Positions 41,805 through 52,686 of a stretch of DNA of 64,000 nt are shown in pieces (positions within the stretch are counted from its first letter, which is position 1; every line of letters starts with the position of its first letter). The notes beneath the pieces were generated by a model. The model did not search any database. It had not been told where the DNA came from and worked only from the letters and a program-made list of their open reading frames with translations. The DNA comes from Cohnella panacarvi Gsoil 349. Its GTDB lineage: Bacteria; Bacillota; Bacilli; Paenibacillales; Paenibacillaceae. Location: the NCBI RefSeq assembly GCF_000515335.1, contig NZ_KI911563.1:3810869-3874868 (forward strand). The letters are read 5' to 3'. The position numbers and the translations under genes are program-made.

Positions 41805-43736
41805 CTATTCCTCCATTAACGCTTCCCATATCGCATAGTTTTCGTCTAGTGCGGCTTTCGTACGCTCCACCTCGGCTTGCTTTTCCCGAAGCTTCATATA
41901 ATCCGTGACCAGCTCGGGAGAAGCCATCTCCAACTGCAATGCCTCAAGCTGTTCCTCCAGCCTCGCAATCTCCGCCTCGGCTTGCTCGCGCTTGCGCTGC
42001 TTGGCGCGTTCCTCGCGTTTAAGCTGCTTCTCGGCCTCGTAATCGTTCGCGGGCTGCTGAGCGGCGGAAGAGGAGGATGATGAAGCAGCGGGCGTCGCCT
42101 GTTCGGCTTCCCACTCCAGCATATCTTGTTTTTTTGTTACCATTTCATCGTAATTTCCCAGGAAATGTCGAACGCCGTCGGCGTTCAACTCGACGATCCG
42201 ATCCGCGATCCGATTCAGGAAGTAGCGGTCATGGGAGACGAAGAGCAGCGTGCCATCGTATTCGTCGAGCGCCGCTTCGAGCACTTCGCGGCTCATCAGA
42301 TCGAGATGGTTCGTCGGTTCGTCCATGATCATCACGTTCGCTTTGCGAAGCATAAGCTTCGAGAGCGCGACGCGGGCTTTCTCGCCTCCGCTTAACGAAC
42401 TTACCTTCTTCTTGACGTCCTCGCCGCTGAACAGGAAGTTGCCGAGCACGGTGCGGATCTCCGCCTCGGGCTGCATCGGGAACGCGCTCCATAACTCTTC
42501 GAGTACGGTATTGTCCGGATTCAGCTCGCGCTGCTCCTGGTCGTAGTAACCGATGGATACGCCGGCTCCCCATTCCACCGCGCCGCTTCGCAACGGCAGC
42601 CTGTCGATCAGCGCGCGCAGCAGCGTCGTTTTGCCGACGCCGTTGGGTCCGAGCAGCGCAAGCCGCTCTCCGCGTCTGACTTCGAAGCCGACGTTGCGGA
42701 ACAATGGCGCCATGTCCGGTTTCGGCGCGGCAGAAGCGTTAACGACGCGCAATACTTCCTTGCCGCTGCGCCGCTCGGTCGTGAACGAGAAGCTGGCTTG
42801 CCGCAGCGCGCCGGGCTTCTCCAGCCGTTCGATTCGCTCGAGCGCGTTGCGCCGGCTCTGCGCTCTCCGCGTCGTCGTCGCGCGGACGATGTTGCGTTGA
42901 ATGAAATCCTCCATGCGCGCGATTTCTTTGCGTTGCGTTTCGTATAGCTTCATCTGCTGGGCGAACGCGGAGGCTTTCAGCTCCATGTAGCGGCTGTAGT
43001 TGCCCGTGTACCTCGTCGCCGCGTTCCGTTCGATCTCGATGACCGAAGTAACCGTCGCATCAAGGAAGTAACGGTCATGGGATACGATGACCATCGCGCC
43101 GTTATAGGAACGCAAGTATTGCTCGAGCCAAGTTAACGTATCGATATCCAGATGGTTGGTCGGCTCGTCTAGAAGAAGAAGATCCGGCTGCACGAGCAAC
43201 AGGCGGGCAAGCGCGAGACGCGTCCGCTGGCCTCCGCTGAGCGAGGCGACTTCGGTATCCGGCGCAAAATCGCCGAATCCCATTCCGTTAAGCACGCTGC
43301 GGGTACGGTTGCCCATCTCGTAACCGCCGGCTTCGCGGAATTTCTCGCTGGCATCGGCGTACTGCGAAAGCAGCGATTCATATCGAACCGCGTTCTCGAG
43401 CTCGGCGGGATCGGCGATTCGCGCCTCCATCTCGCGCAGGCTCGCTTCCTGCTCCAGCAGCGGGCCGAATGCGGAAGTCATCTCCTCCATCAGCGTCCGA
43501 TGACCTTGCAGTCCGCCGTTTTGCGCCAAGTAACCGATCTTTACGTCCTTCGCTTTCGATATCGATCCGTGATCGGCGCGCAGCTCGCCGGCGAGCACCT
43601 TGAGCAGCGTGGACTTGCCGGCTCCGTTCACGCCGACGAGCCCGATACGATCGCGTTCATTAATGAGCAGCGTTATCCCTTCGAGCACGGGAGTAACGCC
43701 GTAATGTTTGGAAATGCCATTCGCTTGCAAGAGCAA
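41805..43736 (-). CDS. ABC-F family ATPase (ribosome-associated)
   Basis: About 643 aa with two ATPase domains and no membrane segment. Domain 1: GVNGAGKSTLLK, LSGGQRTRLALARLLL, LLLDEPTNHLD; linker rich in charged residues (about 240-310); domain 2: GPNGVGKTTLL, LSGGEKARVALSKLML, MIMDEPTNHLD; then a C-terminal coiled coil (about 540-640). This is the layout of translational ABC-F factors such as YdiF/Uup relatives. TTG at 43736 is taken as start: GGAGGG is 7 bases before it. The ATG pair 7 codons upstream overlaps that site. Housekeeping or antibiotic-protection roles cannot be told apart here. Confidence 0.9.
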   Translation of the reverse strand: MLLQANGISKHYGVTPVLEGITLLINERDRIGLVGVNGAGKSTLLKVLAGELRADHGSISKAKDVKIGYLAQNGGLQGHRTLMEEMTSAFGPLLEQEASLREMEARIADPAELENAVRYESLLSQYADASEKFREAGGYEMGNRTRSVLNGMGFGDFAPDTEVASLSGGQRTRLALARLLLVQPDLLLLDEPTNHLDIDTLTWLEQYLRSYNGAMVIVSHDRYFLDATVTSVIEIERNAATRYTGNYSRYMELKASAFAQQMKLYETQRKEIARMEDFIQRNIVRATTTRRAQSRRNALERIERLEKPGALRQASFSFTTERRSGKEVLRVVNASAAPKPDMAPLFRNVGFEVRRGERLALLGPNGVGKTTLLRALIDRLPLRSGAVEWGAGVSIGYYDQEQRELNPDNTVLEELWSAFPMQPEAEIRTVLGNFLFSGEDVKKKVSSLSGGEKARVALSKLMLRKANVMIMDEPTNHLDLMSREVLEAALDEYDGTLLFVSHDRYFLNRIADRIVELNADGVRHFLGNYDEMVTKKQDMLEWEAEQATPAASSSSSSAAQQPANDYEAEKQLKREERAKQRKREQAEAEIARLEEQLEALQLEMASPELVTDYMKLREKQAEVERTKAALDENYAIWEALMEE

Positions 43737-43846
43737 GAGGAATCCCTCCGACATCATGTGATCAGTAATATACCAAGCTATCTATAACATCTAGATATCC
43801 ACCCAAGTTTACCTTAAATGAGGGAGATCGTCCAAGCCGTCCCCGT

Positions 43847-43876
43847 TTGGCGAAAAAAGGTGAAAAATGCTAAGAT
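43847..43876 (+). promoter_or_regulatory. Possible promoter of the cyclo-ligase gene
   Basis: TTGGCG (43847-43852), 18-bp spacer, TAAGAT (43871-43876). Confidence 0.4.
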
Positions 43877-43913
43877 AATGAGTAGCTTTATCTTTATTTT
43901 CATCTAAGGTGGC

Positions 43914-44564
43914 ATGCGGGATATGGATCAGGTTTCCGGCCCTTGGAATAAATCCGAATGGCGCGCGCGCATGCGAGCCGTCCGCGATTCGCTGACCCCC
44001 GGCGATAGAGAGGAACGATCGAGGCGGTTATGCGGGCAAACGTCCCTTCACGTCCTTAATCCGATGCGCGCGAAGCTAGGACGCCCGCTCAATGTGTGCG
44101 TCTATGCCGCTTTTCGCTCGGAGGCCGATCCTGCGCAGTTGATACTAGATTGTCTGACGACAGGCGATCAGCTTATGGCGCCAAGAATTTTGCCTGACGG
44201 AGAAGGAATGGAGTTAAGGAAGGTCGAAAGTTTGTCTAGCTGGGTATCCGGACGATGGGGCGTCCCCGAGCCGGATCCGGACAACACCTCCGAATGGGAC
44301 TTGTCGATTCGGCCGGACGTCGTGCTCGTTCCGGGGCTCGCGTTCAACGAGCAAGGCGGCAGACTCGGTTACGGCGGCGGGTATTATGACAGGTTATACG
44401 CGAAGCTGCGGGAATCGGGGGGAACATTGACGACACGGTGGATCGGTTTCGCTTACGAACTGCAGGTTATCGCGGAGCCGTTGCCCATGGAACCGCACGA
44501 CTTGCGCTTAAGCGCGCTCGCGACGGAAACGGGCTTGCGCCGGTTCGCGGGCGAATCGGAATAG
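43914..44564 (+). CDS. 5-formyltetrahydrofolate cyclo-ligase
   Basis: 216 aa. Converts 5-formyl-THF to 5,10-methenyl-THF with [18 protein letters not shown] with the N-terminal Lys/Arg helix, [36 protein letters not shown] (the ATP/substrate loop GxGxGxYDR) and WIGFAYELQ are the family marks. First of a run of genes leading into molybdenum-cofactor genes; 29 bases separate it from moaC. Confidence 0.9.
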   Translation: MRDMDQVSGPWNKSEWRARMRAVRDSLTPGDREERSRRLCGQTSLHVLNPMRAKLGRPLNVCVYAAFRSEADPAQLILDCLTTGDQLMAPRILPDGEGMELRKVESLSSWVSGRWGVPEPDPDNTSEWDLSIRPDVVLVPGLAFNEQGGRLGYGGGYYDRLYAKLRESGGTLTTRWIGFAYELQVIAEPLPMEPHDLRLSALATETGLRRFAGESE

Positions 44565-44593
44565 GACATATGCCGAATGAAGGAGCAGAACGC

Positions 44594-45097
44594 ATGACGC
44601 AACCGAACGATCGTTTGACTCATTTCAATGAACAAGGACGGGCGGCGATGGTAGACGTGACCGATAAGCCGGTCACCTCCAGAGTCGCCGTCGCGCAAGG
44701 ACAGGTGACGATGGCTCCGGATACGCTGGCGCGGATCCAAGAAGGCAAAGTCTCCAAAGGAGACGTCTTGGCCGTTGCGCAGATCGCGGGCATTCAAGCG
44801 GCCAAACGGACTTCCGATTGGATTCCGATGTGCCATCCGTTGCCGCTTACCGGGGTCAACTTATCTTTCACAGACAACGGCATCGATACCTTATATATAC
44901 AAGCGGAAGTGAAGACGACCGGCAAGACGGGAGTCGAGATGGAGGCGTTAACCGCCGTTTCCGCCGCCGCGTTGACGGTCTACGATATGTGCAAGGCGAT
45001 CCAGAAGGATATGATCGTCGGACCGATAGCGCTGCTGTCCAAAACCGGAGGCAAGAGCGGCGATTATACCGCCGATACGCTGCGGCAAGGCGAATAA
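44594..45097 (+). CDS. moaC: Cyclic pyranopterin monophosphate synthase MoaC
   Basis: 167 aa. Forms cPMP from the MoaA product in molybdenum-cofactor synthesis. [51 protein letters not shown] and YDMCKA are strictly conserved. The ATG at 44594 with AAGGAGC nearby is used; the frame open to 44438 is inside the preceding gene. Followed by moaB/mog and a molybdopterin-binding protein. moaA is not in the window. Confidence 0.95.
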   Translation: MTQPNDRLTHFNEQGRAAMVDVTDKPVTSRVAVAQGQVTMAPDTLARIQEGKVSKGDVLAVAQIAGIQAAKRTSDWIPMCHPLPLTGVNLSFTDNGIDTLYIQAEVKTTGKTGVEMEALTAVSAAALTVYDMCKAIQKDMIVGPIALLSKTGGKSGDYTADTLRQGE

Positions 45098-45131
45098 CAA
45101 TCCGTATTCAGGGGGAGCGGGGGATATAGAG

Positions 45132-45626
45132 ATGCGTTGGAAAGTAGCCCTATTGACTGCAAGCGACAAAGGTTCGCGGGGAGAACGGGAAGATACGAGC
45201 GCGCAGGTCGTCCGGGAGCTCGTAGAGGAAGAGCTTGGCGGCGACATCGTCGACTATCGCATCGTTCCGGACGATCAGGATGAAATTCGCGCCGCGCTGA
45301 TCGAGATGGCGGATTATTATCAAGCCGATCTTGTGCTGACGACCGGAGGCACCGGCCTCGGGCTCAGGGACGTTACCCCCGAGGCGACGCTTAAGATCGC
45401 GGAACGCGTCATACCGGGCATGGCCGAGACGATGCGGGCGGCGGAGATGCAGCGTTCCCGCATGGGCATGCTGTTCCGCGGCGTGTGCGTCATCCGCGGC
45501 AACACGCTGATCGTGAACTTGCCCGGCGATCCGAAGGGCGTCAGCGAACATCTGATGGCGATCATGGACATGCTGCCCGAAGCGATGGAGCAAGTCAAAG
45601 GCATGGGAAGGGATACGGAACGATGA
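45132..45626 (+). CDS. moaB: MoaB/Mog-type molybdopterin adenylyltransferase
   Basis: 164 aa MoCF-fold protein. VALLTASDKGSRGEREDTS, LTTGGTGLGLRDVTPEAT and LIVNLPGDPKG match MoaB/Mog, which adenylates molybdopterin before Mo insertion. 34 bases after moaC; its stop overlaps the following ATG (ATGA). Confidence 0.92.
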   Translation: MRWKVALLTASDKGSRGEREDTSAQVVRELVEEELGGDIVDYRIVPDDQDEIRAALIEMADYYQADLVLTTGGTGLGLRDVTPEATLKIAERVIPGMAETMRAAEMQRSRMGMLFRGVCVIRGNTLIVNLPGDPKGVSEHLMAIMDMLPEAMEQVKGMGRDTER

Positions 45627-46684
45627 CGGGACCTCTGGAGAACGAACCGGCAACGCATTCGCGAACGGCCCGAATCAGCGATTCGATCGTCCGCGAAGTG
45701 AGTACGGATGACGCGGTCGGCATGGTGCTTGCCCACGATCTGACGCAGATCGTGCCCGGCGAGTTCAAGGGACGGTTGTTTCGCAAAGGCCATGTCGTTA
45801 CGAGCGAGGATATCCCGAAGCTGAAAGATATAGGGAAGGAAAACCTGTACGTCGTCGAGCTGGCGTCGACCGATCTTCACGAGGACGACGCGGCCCATCG
45901 CATGGCGGTCGCGCTAGGCGGCGAACATACGGGGTACGGGGAACCGCATGAAGGCAAAGTGACGATCAAGTCCGATATTCGCGGACTGGCCTGCGTCGAT
46001 CGGGAAGTCGTCGACGAGATTAACCGGCTGGGGGATATCGCCTTGGCTACCGTTACGAACCATCGGGTCGTTCAGCCGGGCGATGCGGTTGCGGCGACGC
46101 GGGCGATTCCGCTCATCGTCCCCGAGCTCAAGGTGCGGGAGGTCGAACGAATCGCGGAACGCCACCTCGAGCGGCACGGCGTCGGACCGATCCGCGTTCG
46201 CCCGCTCCGCCGGATGAAAGCGGGCTTGCTGACGACGGGCACGGAAGTGTACACCGGCCGAATCCAAGACAAATTCGGGCCGGCCGTGCGCGCCAAGCTC
46301 GAATCGCTCGGTTCGGAAGTCGCGGAGCAGCGTTTCGCTCCCGACGACAGACAAACAATTGTCAAGGATATTCACTATTTCCTGCAACAAGGGTATGATA
46401 TGATACTTGTAACAGGCGGAATGTCGGTTGATCCGGACGATCGCACGCCGGGCGCCATCGCGGCGGCAGGCACGGATATCGTCAGCTACGGTACGCCGAT
46501 GCTGCCCGGATCGATGCTGCTGCTCGGCTATTTGCGGGGCGTGCCGATTTTTGGCTTGCCGGGTTGCGTCATGCACGATCCTTACACGTCATTCGACGTA
46601 TTATTGCCGCGTATATTGGCGGGAGACACGATCGTTAAAGAAGATATCGTCGGTATGGGCTACGGCGGACTGTATCGTTGTTGA
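45623..46684 (+). CDS. Molybdopterin-binding protein (MoCF domain, MoeA-like)
   Basis: 353 aa. An N-terminal part of about 190 residues of unclear fold includes VGMVLAHDLTQIVPGEFKG, the MoeA-type entry motif. A C-terminal MoCF-like domain has AGLLTTGTEVYTG and MILVTGGMSVDPDDRTPGAI. It is shorter than MoeA (about 400) and lacks its C-terminal domain IV, as in the molybdopterin-binding proteins annotated beside moaB in Bacillota. It may help insert Mo or bind the cofactor. The ATG at 45623 overlaps the moaB stop. Confidence 0.85.
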   Translation: MTGPLENEPATHSRTARISDSIVREVSTDDAVGMVLAHDLTQIVPGEFKGRLFRKGHVVTSEDIPKLKDIGKENLYVVELASTDLHEDDAAHRMAVALGGEHTGYGEPHEGKVTIKSDIRGLACVDREVVDEINRLGDIALATVTNHRVVQPGDAVAATRAIPLIVPELKVREVERIAERHLERHGVGPIRVRPLRRMKAGLLTTGTEVYTGRIQDKFGPAVRAKLESLGSEVAEQRFAPDDRQTIVKDIHYFLQQGYDMILVTGGMSVDPDDRTPGAIAAAGTDIVSYGTPMLPGSMLLLGYLRGVPIFGLPGCVMHDPYTSFDVLLPRILAGDTIVKEDIVGMGYGGLYRC

Positions 46685-46736
46685 ATACACGTGTAGAAGA
46701 GAGACTACAACAAGACGAGGAACGGAGGTATAGCAC

Positions 46737-46973
46737 ATGGGTGGTATTGGAGCATCGGGGATTATTTTGCTCGTGTTGATCGCGCTCTTGCTGTTCGGAC
46801 CGAATAAACTGCCGGAGCTGGGCCGCGCATTCGGACGGACGCTTCGCGAATTCAAGAAGGGCGCCAACGATTTGATGGATGAATCGAAGGATCGCGGCGC
46901 GAATGCGAACCGCGTAGACGTAACGCCGGAAGAGAGCGAACTGCCGAAGTCGGAACGCCGTCTTCCAGAGTAA
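46737..46973 (+). CDS. tatA: Twin-arginine translocase subunit TatA
   Basis: 78 aa. One membrane helix (about residues 5-21), the hinge LFGPNKLPELGRAFG, an amphipathic helix LREFKKGANDLM and a charged tail: the TatA/TatE pattern. Forms the pore of the Tat pathway for folded, often cofactor-bearing proteins; its place after Mo-cofactor genes fits. ACGGAGG is about 8 bases before the ATG. Confidence 0.95.
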   Translation: MGGIGASGIILLVLIALLLFGPNKLPELGRAFGRTLREFKKGANDLMDESKDRGANANRVDVTPEESELPKSERRLPE

Positions 46974-46997
46974 CGAATCATAACGAGCATACGAGCA

Positions 46998-47046
46998 GGG
47001 GCTGTCTCTCTAGCAGTAGTTCTACTGCGAAGGGACAGCCCTCTTG
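46998..47046 (+). terminator. Nested hairpin between tatA and tatC
   Basis: Outer arms GGGCTGTC (46998-47005) and GGACAGCCC (47033-47041) with an inner perfect hairpin GCAGTAG-TT-CTACTGC (47013-47028), followed by TCTTG. Likely an attenuator or RNA-stability element that gives more tatA than tatC mRNA. Confidence 0.6.
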
Positions 47047-47066
47047 TCGCATGGAGGAAGCCATAC

Positions 47067-47846
47067 ATGAATCAAAGTCCAGAGGCTAAGCGCGATGACG
47101 AATGGATGCCGGTCATGGACCATTTGGGCGAACTGCGCAAGCGGCTAATCTATTGTCTTATCGTATTCGTCGTCGGTTTGGTCGGCGGCTTATTCGGCGC
47201 GAAGCCCTCGTTCGATTACTTCGTCGAAGCCGCGCCCGTAGATAACCTCGATCTCCATGTGTTCTCGCCTTGGGACGCGATCGGACTTTACATGAAGTTC
47301 GCCATCCTCATCTCGCTCATCGCGGCGATTCCTTTCACGTTGTTCCAATTGTGGTTGTTCGTTAAACCCGCGCTCGGAATGAAGGAACGGAGAGCGACGC
47401 TGAGATACATACCCGGTGCGTTGATCATGTTCCTGGCCGGCCTGTCTTTCGCTTATTACGTCGTGTTTCCGATGGCGTATTTGTTCACGGCTAAAGTGAC
47501 GAAGAGCATGGGGCTTAGCGAGACGTACGGCGTCACTCAATATTTCAGCTTTCTGTTTAATATTCTGTTGCCGATCTCGCTTCTGTTCGAGCTTCCGATC
47601 GTCATTCTGTTCCTCACCCGAATCGGGATATTGAATCCGTTCCTGCTCGTCAAGATGCGCCGGGTCGCTTGGTTCGTCATGGTCGTGGTCGGGGTAACGA
47701 TTACTCCTCCGGACGTGATCTCCGACTTGCTCGTGGCGATTCCGCTCATTCTGTTGTTCGAGTTCAGCGTGCTGCTGTCGAGAGGCGCGTACCGCAAGCG
47801 TCTAGCTGCCCGCGAGGAACGGGAAGCCCAGCTATCCGAGAGCTGA
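47067..47846 (+). CDS. tatC: Twin-arginine translocase subunit TatC
   Basis: 259 aa with six membrane helices. DHLGELRKRLIYCL near the N-terminus and the region around FVKPALGMKERRA and FAYYVVFPMAYLF are TatC marks; it binds the twin-Arg signal. It follows tatA after a 93-base gap that contains a nested hairpin. The start ATG at 47067 has GGAGG in the gap. Confidence 0.95.
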   Translation: MNQSPEAKRDDEWMPVMDHLGELRKRLIYCLIVFVVGLVGGLFGAKPSFDYFVEAAPVDNLDLHVFSPWDAIGLYMKFAILISLIAAIPFTLFQLWLFVKPALGMKERRATLRYIPGALIMFLAGLSFAYYVVFPMAYLFTAKVTKSMGLSETYGVTQYFSFLFNILLPISLLFELPIVILFLTRIGILNPFLLVKMRRVAWFVMVVVGVTITPPDVISDLLVAIPLILLFEFSVLLSRGAYRKRLAAREEREAQLSES

Positions 47847-47981
47847 TTCCGATCCGATATCCTGCTTCGTAGACCTGTTTTCCCTGGTCAAAATGTGCCA
47901 AATTTCGATATGCCAATACCCGAAAATATGGTACAATCTTTCAAGAAAGGGCTTTCAGGAGCATATCGGGAGGAATAGCGC

Positions 47982-49253
47982 ATGCGCAACTTGACAATTG
48001 GTCGTAAAATGACTATCGGCTATTTGGGACTCGTGTTGTTGTTGGTTATCGGCTTCATCATGATTGTCACGCAATTGGAACTGTCCGACCACGGCGCCTT
48101 GTTTACTGAGCTGATTATTATTTTCGTGGCGATTGCCGCACTATCCGGATTCGGCGTCTTGTGGATTACGCGCAATATTTCCGGTTCGATCGGCAACGTA
48201 ACCTCCACGCTTCGTAATATCGCTTCTTCGGGCGGAGATCTGACACGCAGAATTCACGTGAGCGCGTCGGACGAGATCGGCAATCTCGCGGACGCGGCGA
48301 ACCAGATGCTCGACGGCTTGCAGAAGATGATGAAAGAATTCCGCGACAGCACGGCAGAGCTTGCGGCTTCGGCGCTGCAGTTGCAGCAGGGCGCGAGCGA
48401 GAATGCGCGCGTCAGCAGCGAAGTGTCCAAAGCGGTAGAGAAGGTCGCTTCCGGTTCCGAGACGCAGGTCGCTCAATCGCAGGAAATTTCGGCGGTCATG
48501 CAAGAGACGCTGGACGGCTTGAATCAAGTCGCCGCGACGACGACGGGCGTATCCGACGCCGCGCAGACGACGGTCAGCAGCGCTCAGGCGGGCTCCGAGC
48601 TGCTGCGGACGACGTCGGACGAGATCGCCGAGGTCGATACCGCGTTCCGATCGCTGCAAGAGATCGTCAGAGGCTTGAATCAGAAGTCCGAGCAAGTTCA
48701 GGAAGTCATCGGTTACATATCCGAAGTATCGAACCAGACGAACCTGCTGGCGCTTAACGCCGCGATCGAAGCGGCGCGGGCGGGCGAACACGGACGCGGC
48801 TTCGCGGTCGTCGCCGGAGAGATCCGCAAGCTCGCGGACCAAACGCAGCAATCCGCCGTCCAGATCGGCGAAACGATCGGCACGATGTCGGGCGATATCG
48901 GCAAAGTCGCCGCGATGTTCGAACAGAGCGCGAGCTCCGTATTCTCCGCCGTCTCCGGCATGCGCAACGCGGAAGAGACGTTCCGCAATATCGTAGACCA
49001 AGTCGGCCAGCTGTCGGGCAACATCGTCGAGGTAGCGGCATCGGTAGAGCAGATGACGGCCGGCAGCGCATCCGTCGTCCAATCGATTCAGGATATCTCC
49101 CGCATTACGGAAGAGACGGCTTCGTTCACGGAACAAGTATCCGCGATGACGGAAGAGCAACTGTCGTCCACGGAAGAGATGGCTCGCACGGCCGAGCGCC
49201 TAAGCGCGATGGCGGCGAAGCTGAAAGGTTTGGTCGGGAACTTCAGAACCTAA
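47982..49253 (+). CDS. Methyl-accepting chemotaxis protein with minimal sensor part
   Basis: 423 aa. Two membrane helices (about 12-30 and 42-60) separated by only about a dozen residues, so no extracellular ligand domain. A HAMP region follows ([12 protein letters not shown] to ANQMLDGL), then the long signalling coil with [27 protein letters not shown] in pieces, the hairpin tip that binds CheW/CheA. It may sense membrane, energy or cytosolic cues. No chemotaxis partner lies nearby. Confidence 0.92.
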   Translation: MRNLTIGRKMTIGYLGLVLLLVIGFIMIVTQLELSDHGALFTELIIIFVAIAALSGFGVLWITRNISGSIGNVTSTLRNIASSGGDLTRRIHVSASDEIGNLADAANQMLDGLQKMMKEFRDSTAELAASALQLQQGASENARVSSEVSKAVEKVASGSETQVAQSQEISAVMQETLDGLNQVAATTTGVSDAAQTTVSSAQAGSELLRTTSDEIAEVDTAFRSLQEIVRGLNQKSEQVQEVIGYISEVSNQTNLLALNAAIEAARAGEHGRGFAVVAGEIRKLADQTQQSAVQIGETIGTMSGDIGKVAAMFEQSASSVFSAVSGMRNAEETFRNIVDQVGQLSGNIVEVAASVEQMTAGSASVVQSIQDISRITEETASFTEQVSAMTEEQLSSTEEMARTAERLSAMAAKLKGLVGNFRT

Positions 49254-49317
49254 AGCCGGACCGCCTCATGAATGAGGCGTCCCCGAACGGGATACAATGG
49301 AAATCGTACCTGCAAGG

Positions 49318-49355
49318 TGCGGATCCGCATTCAGATGCGGGTCCGCATTTTTTTT
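49318..49355 (+). terminator. Terminator of the chemotaxis gene
   Basis: TGCGGATCCGCAT, loop TCAG, ATGCGGGTCCGCA with one mismatch, then a run of eight T. Confidence 0.88.
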
Positions 49356-49378
49356 ATTGCGGATTCGCGCAAGGGGAC

Positions 49379-49446
49379 TTGAAAACAACATCCAAAATAA
49401 GTATCATAGAAAATGGTTATTAGCACTTAACACAAATGAGTGCTAA
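49379..49446 (+). promoter_or_regulatory. groESL promoter with CIRCE operator (HrcA)
   Basis: TTGAAA (49379-49384), 17 bp, TATCAT (49402-49407). CIRCE at 49420-49446: TTAGCACTT, nine bases, GAGTGCTAA. HrcA binding there represses groESL outside heat shock, by established knowledge of CIRCE. Confidence 0.92.
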
Positions 49447-49498
49447 CAAATGAGTTGGTTACGCCAACAGACACCTATTTGAGAAGGAGGCAATTTTC

Positions 49499-49783
49499 AT
49501 GATCAAACCTTTGGGTGATCGCGTTCTTGTTGAAGCGAGCGCGAAAGAAGAAAAGACGCTGAGCGGAATCGTATTGCCGGATACGGCTAAAGAAAAGCCG
49601 CAAGAAGGCACGATTGTCGCTGTAGGCGTTGGCGCCTTGAACAAGGACGGCGGACGGATCGCGCTGGAAGTTAAAGTCGGCGACCGCGTACTGTTCTCCA
49701 AATATGCAGGTACCGAGATCAAGTACGAGGGCAAAGAGTACTTGATTATGAAGGAAAGCGACATCCACGCGATCGTAGGCTAA
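49499..49783 (+). CDS. groES: Co-chaperonin GroES
   Basis: 94 aa. [12 protein letters not shown], the mobile loop SGIVLPDTA, and [19 protein letters not shown]. Heptameric lid of the GroEL chamber. AAGGAGG is about 8 bases before the ATG. First gene of the CIRCE-controlled operon, 121 bases before groEL. Confidence 0.97.
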   Translation: MIKPLGDRVLVEASAKEEKTLSGIVLPDTAKEKPQEGTIVAVGVGALNKDGGRIALEVKVGDRVLFSKYAGTEIKYEGKEYLIMKESDIHAIVG

Positions 49784-49819
49784 CCCGTCGTCGGATCGAA
49801 CGAACCATACGGCAAACTA

Positions 49820-51533
<1,714 letters not shown>

Positions 51534-51550
51534 TAAGCCGTAAGGCTTGG

Positions 51551-51587
51551 GAGGCTTCCCCGGATTCATTCCGGGGAAGCCTCTTTT
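51551..51587 (+). terminator. groESL terminator
   Basis: GAGGCTTCCCCGG, loop of 7, CCGGGGAAGCCTC, TTTT: a perfect 13-bp stem. Confidence 0.93.
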
Positions 51588-51605
51588 AGTTGATCGATAG
51601 CGCGA

Positions 51606-51790
51606 ATAACAGCAAACCGACAGTTATTTTCGGTAAATCAAAAGATGTGGAAAAAATAACAACAAATCGAAAGGTATTTGATCGATATATATGAGGATTA
51701 ATGATTAGAGGTCTGAAATAAATGCAAATCGTTGTTATATGTTAATAACGACATGTCGGTAGTCGAAATAAATGCAAACTGTTGTTATTT
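51606..51790. repeat. Four decayed repeats of about 50 bp (AATAAxxxCAAA)
   Basis: Related segments begin at 51606 (AATAACAGCAAACCG), 51656 (AATAACAACAAATCG), 51717 (AATAAATGCAAATCG) and 51767 (AATAAATGCAAACTG). Copies 1-2 and 3-4 are each exactly 50 bases apart. The AT-rich stretch holds no gene. Confidence 0.6.
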
Positions 51791-51871
51791 TATCACAGGA
51801 ACCACAACGTCACTTACACCAACGAAAGTCGAGGTGTATATAGGCGCGAATCGACAGCAAGCCGATTCATG

Positions 51872-52642
51872 CACCACCGGGACAGAGACGGATTAGCGTT
51901 GCCATACAACGTTACTTCGGGGCACCACCGGGACAGAGACGGATTAGCGTTGCCATACAACGTTACTTCGGGGCACCACCGGGACAGAGACGGATTAGCG
52001 TTGCCATACAATGTTATTGCGGCGCACCACCGGGACAGAGACGGATTAGCGTTGCCATACAACGTTATTGCGGCGCACCACCGGGACAGAGACGTATTAG
52101 CGTTGCCATACAACGTTATTGCGGCGCACCACCGGGACAGCGACGGATTAGCGTTGCCATACAACGTTATTGCGGCGCACCACCGGGACAGAGACGTATT
52201 AGCGTTGCCATACAATGTTATTGCGGCGCACCACCGGGACAGAGACGGATTAGCGTTGCCATACAACGTTATTGCGGCGCACCACCGGGACAGAGACGGA
52301 TTAGCGTTGCCATACAATGTTATTGCGGCGCACCACCGGGACAGAGACGGATTAGCGTTGCCATACAACGTTATTGCGGCGCACCACCGGGACAGACGGA
52401 TTAGCGTTGCCATACAACGTTATTACGGGGCACCACCGGGACAGAGACGTATTAGCGTTGCCATACAACGTTATTGCGGCGCACCACCGGGACGGAGACG
52501 GATTAGCGTTGCCATACAACGTTATTGCGGCGCACCACCGGGACAGAGACGGATTAGCGTTGCCGCGCAACGTTATTACGGCGCATCACCGGGACAGAGA
52601 CGGATTAGCGTTGCCATACAACGTTATTACGGCGCACCTCCG
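51872..52642. repeat. Tandem array of 15 x 51 bp plus a partial unit
   Basis: Units begin CACCACCGGGACAGAGACG at 51872 and then every 51 bases to 52382; that unit is 2 bases short (GGGACAGACGG), after which the 51-base spacing resumes (52431 to 52584), with a partial unit at 52635. Most units hold the small hairpin CGTTG-CCATA-CAACG. The 2-base deletion changes frame without closing the ORF because the units are open in several frames, so the long ORFs here are by-products of the repeat. Sequence is unrelated to the array at 38041 although the period is the same. Confidence 0.95.
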
Positions 52643-52645
52643 TAA

Positions 52646-52685
52646 TACAGCAACCCCCGCGAACCGAGTCGCGGGGGTTGCTGTA
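52646..52685 (-). terminator. Terminator of the M20 amidohydrolase gene
   Basis: Perfect 16-bp stem, arms 52646-52661 and 52670-52685 (TACAGCAACCCCCGCG and its complement), ending just after the minus-strand stop. It borders the last partial 51-bp unit. Confidence 0.8.
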
Positions 52686-52686
52686 A

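Noticed and set aside
47847..47981. SigD-type promoter ahead of the chemoreceptor gene
   Set aside because: A CAAA element and TTCGATAT are present but 11 bases apart instead of about 15, with mismatches.
48141..49160. 339-codon minus-strand ORF over the chemoreceptor
   Set aside because: Shadow; Arg/Leu-rich with no motif.
51782..52645. ORFs of 287 and 199 codons in the second array
   Set aside because: A 2-base deletion in one unit shifts frame with no stop, showing that the reading is incidental.
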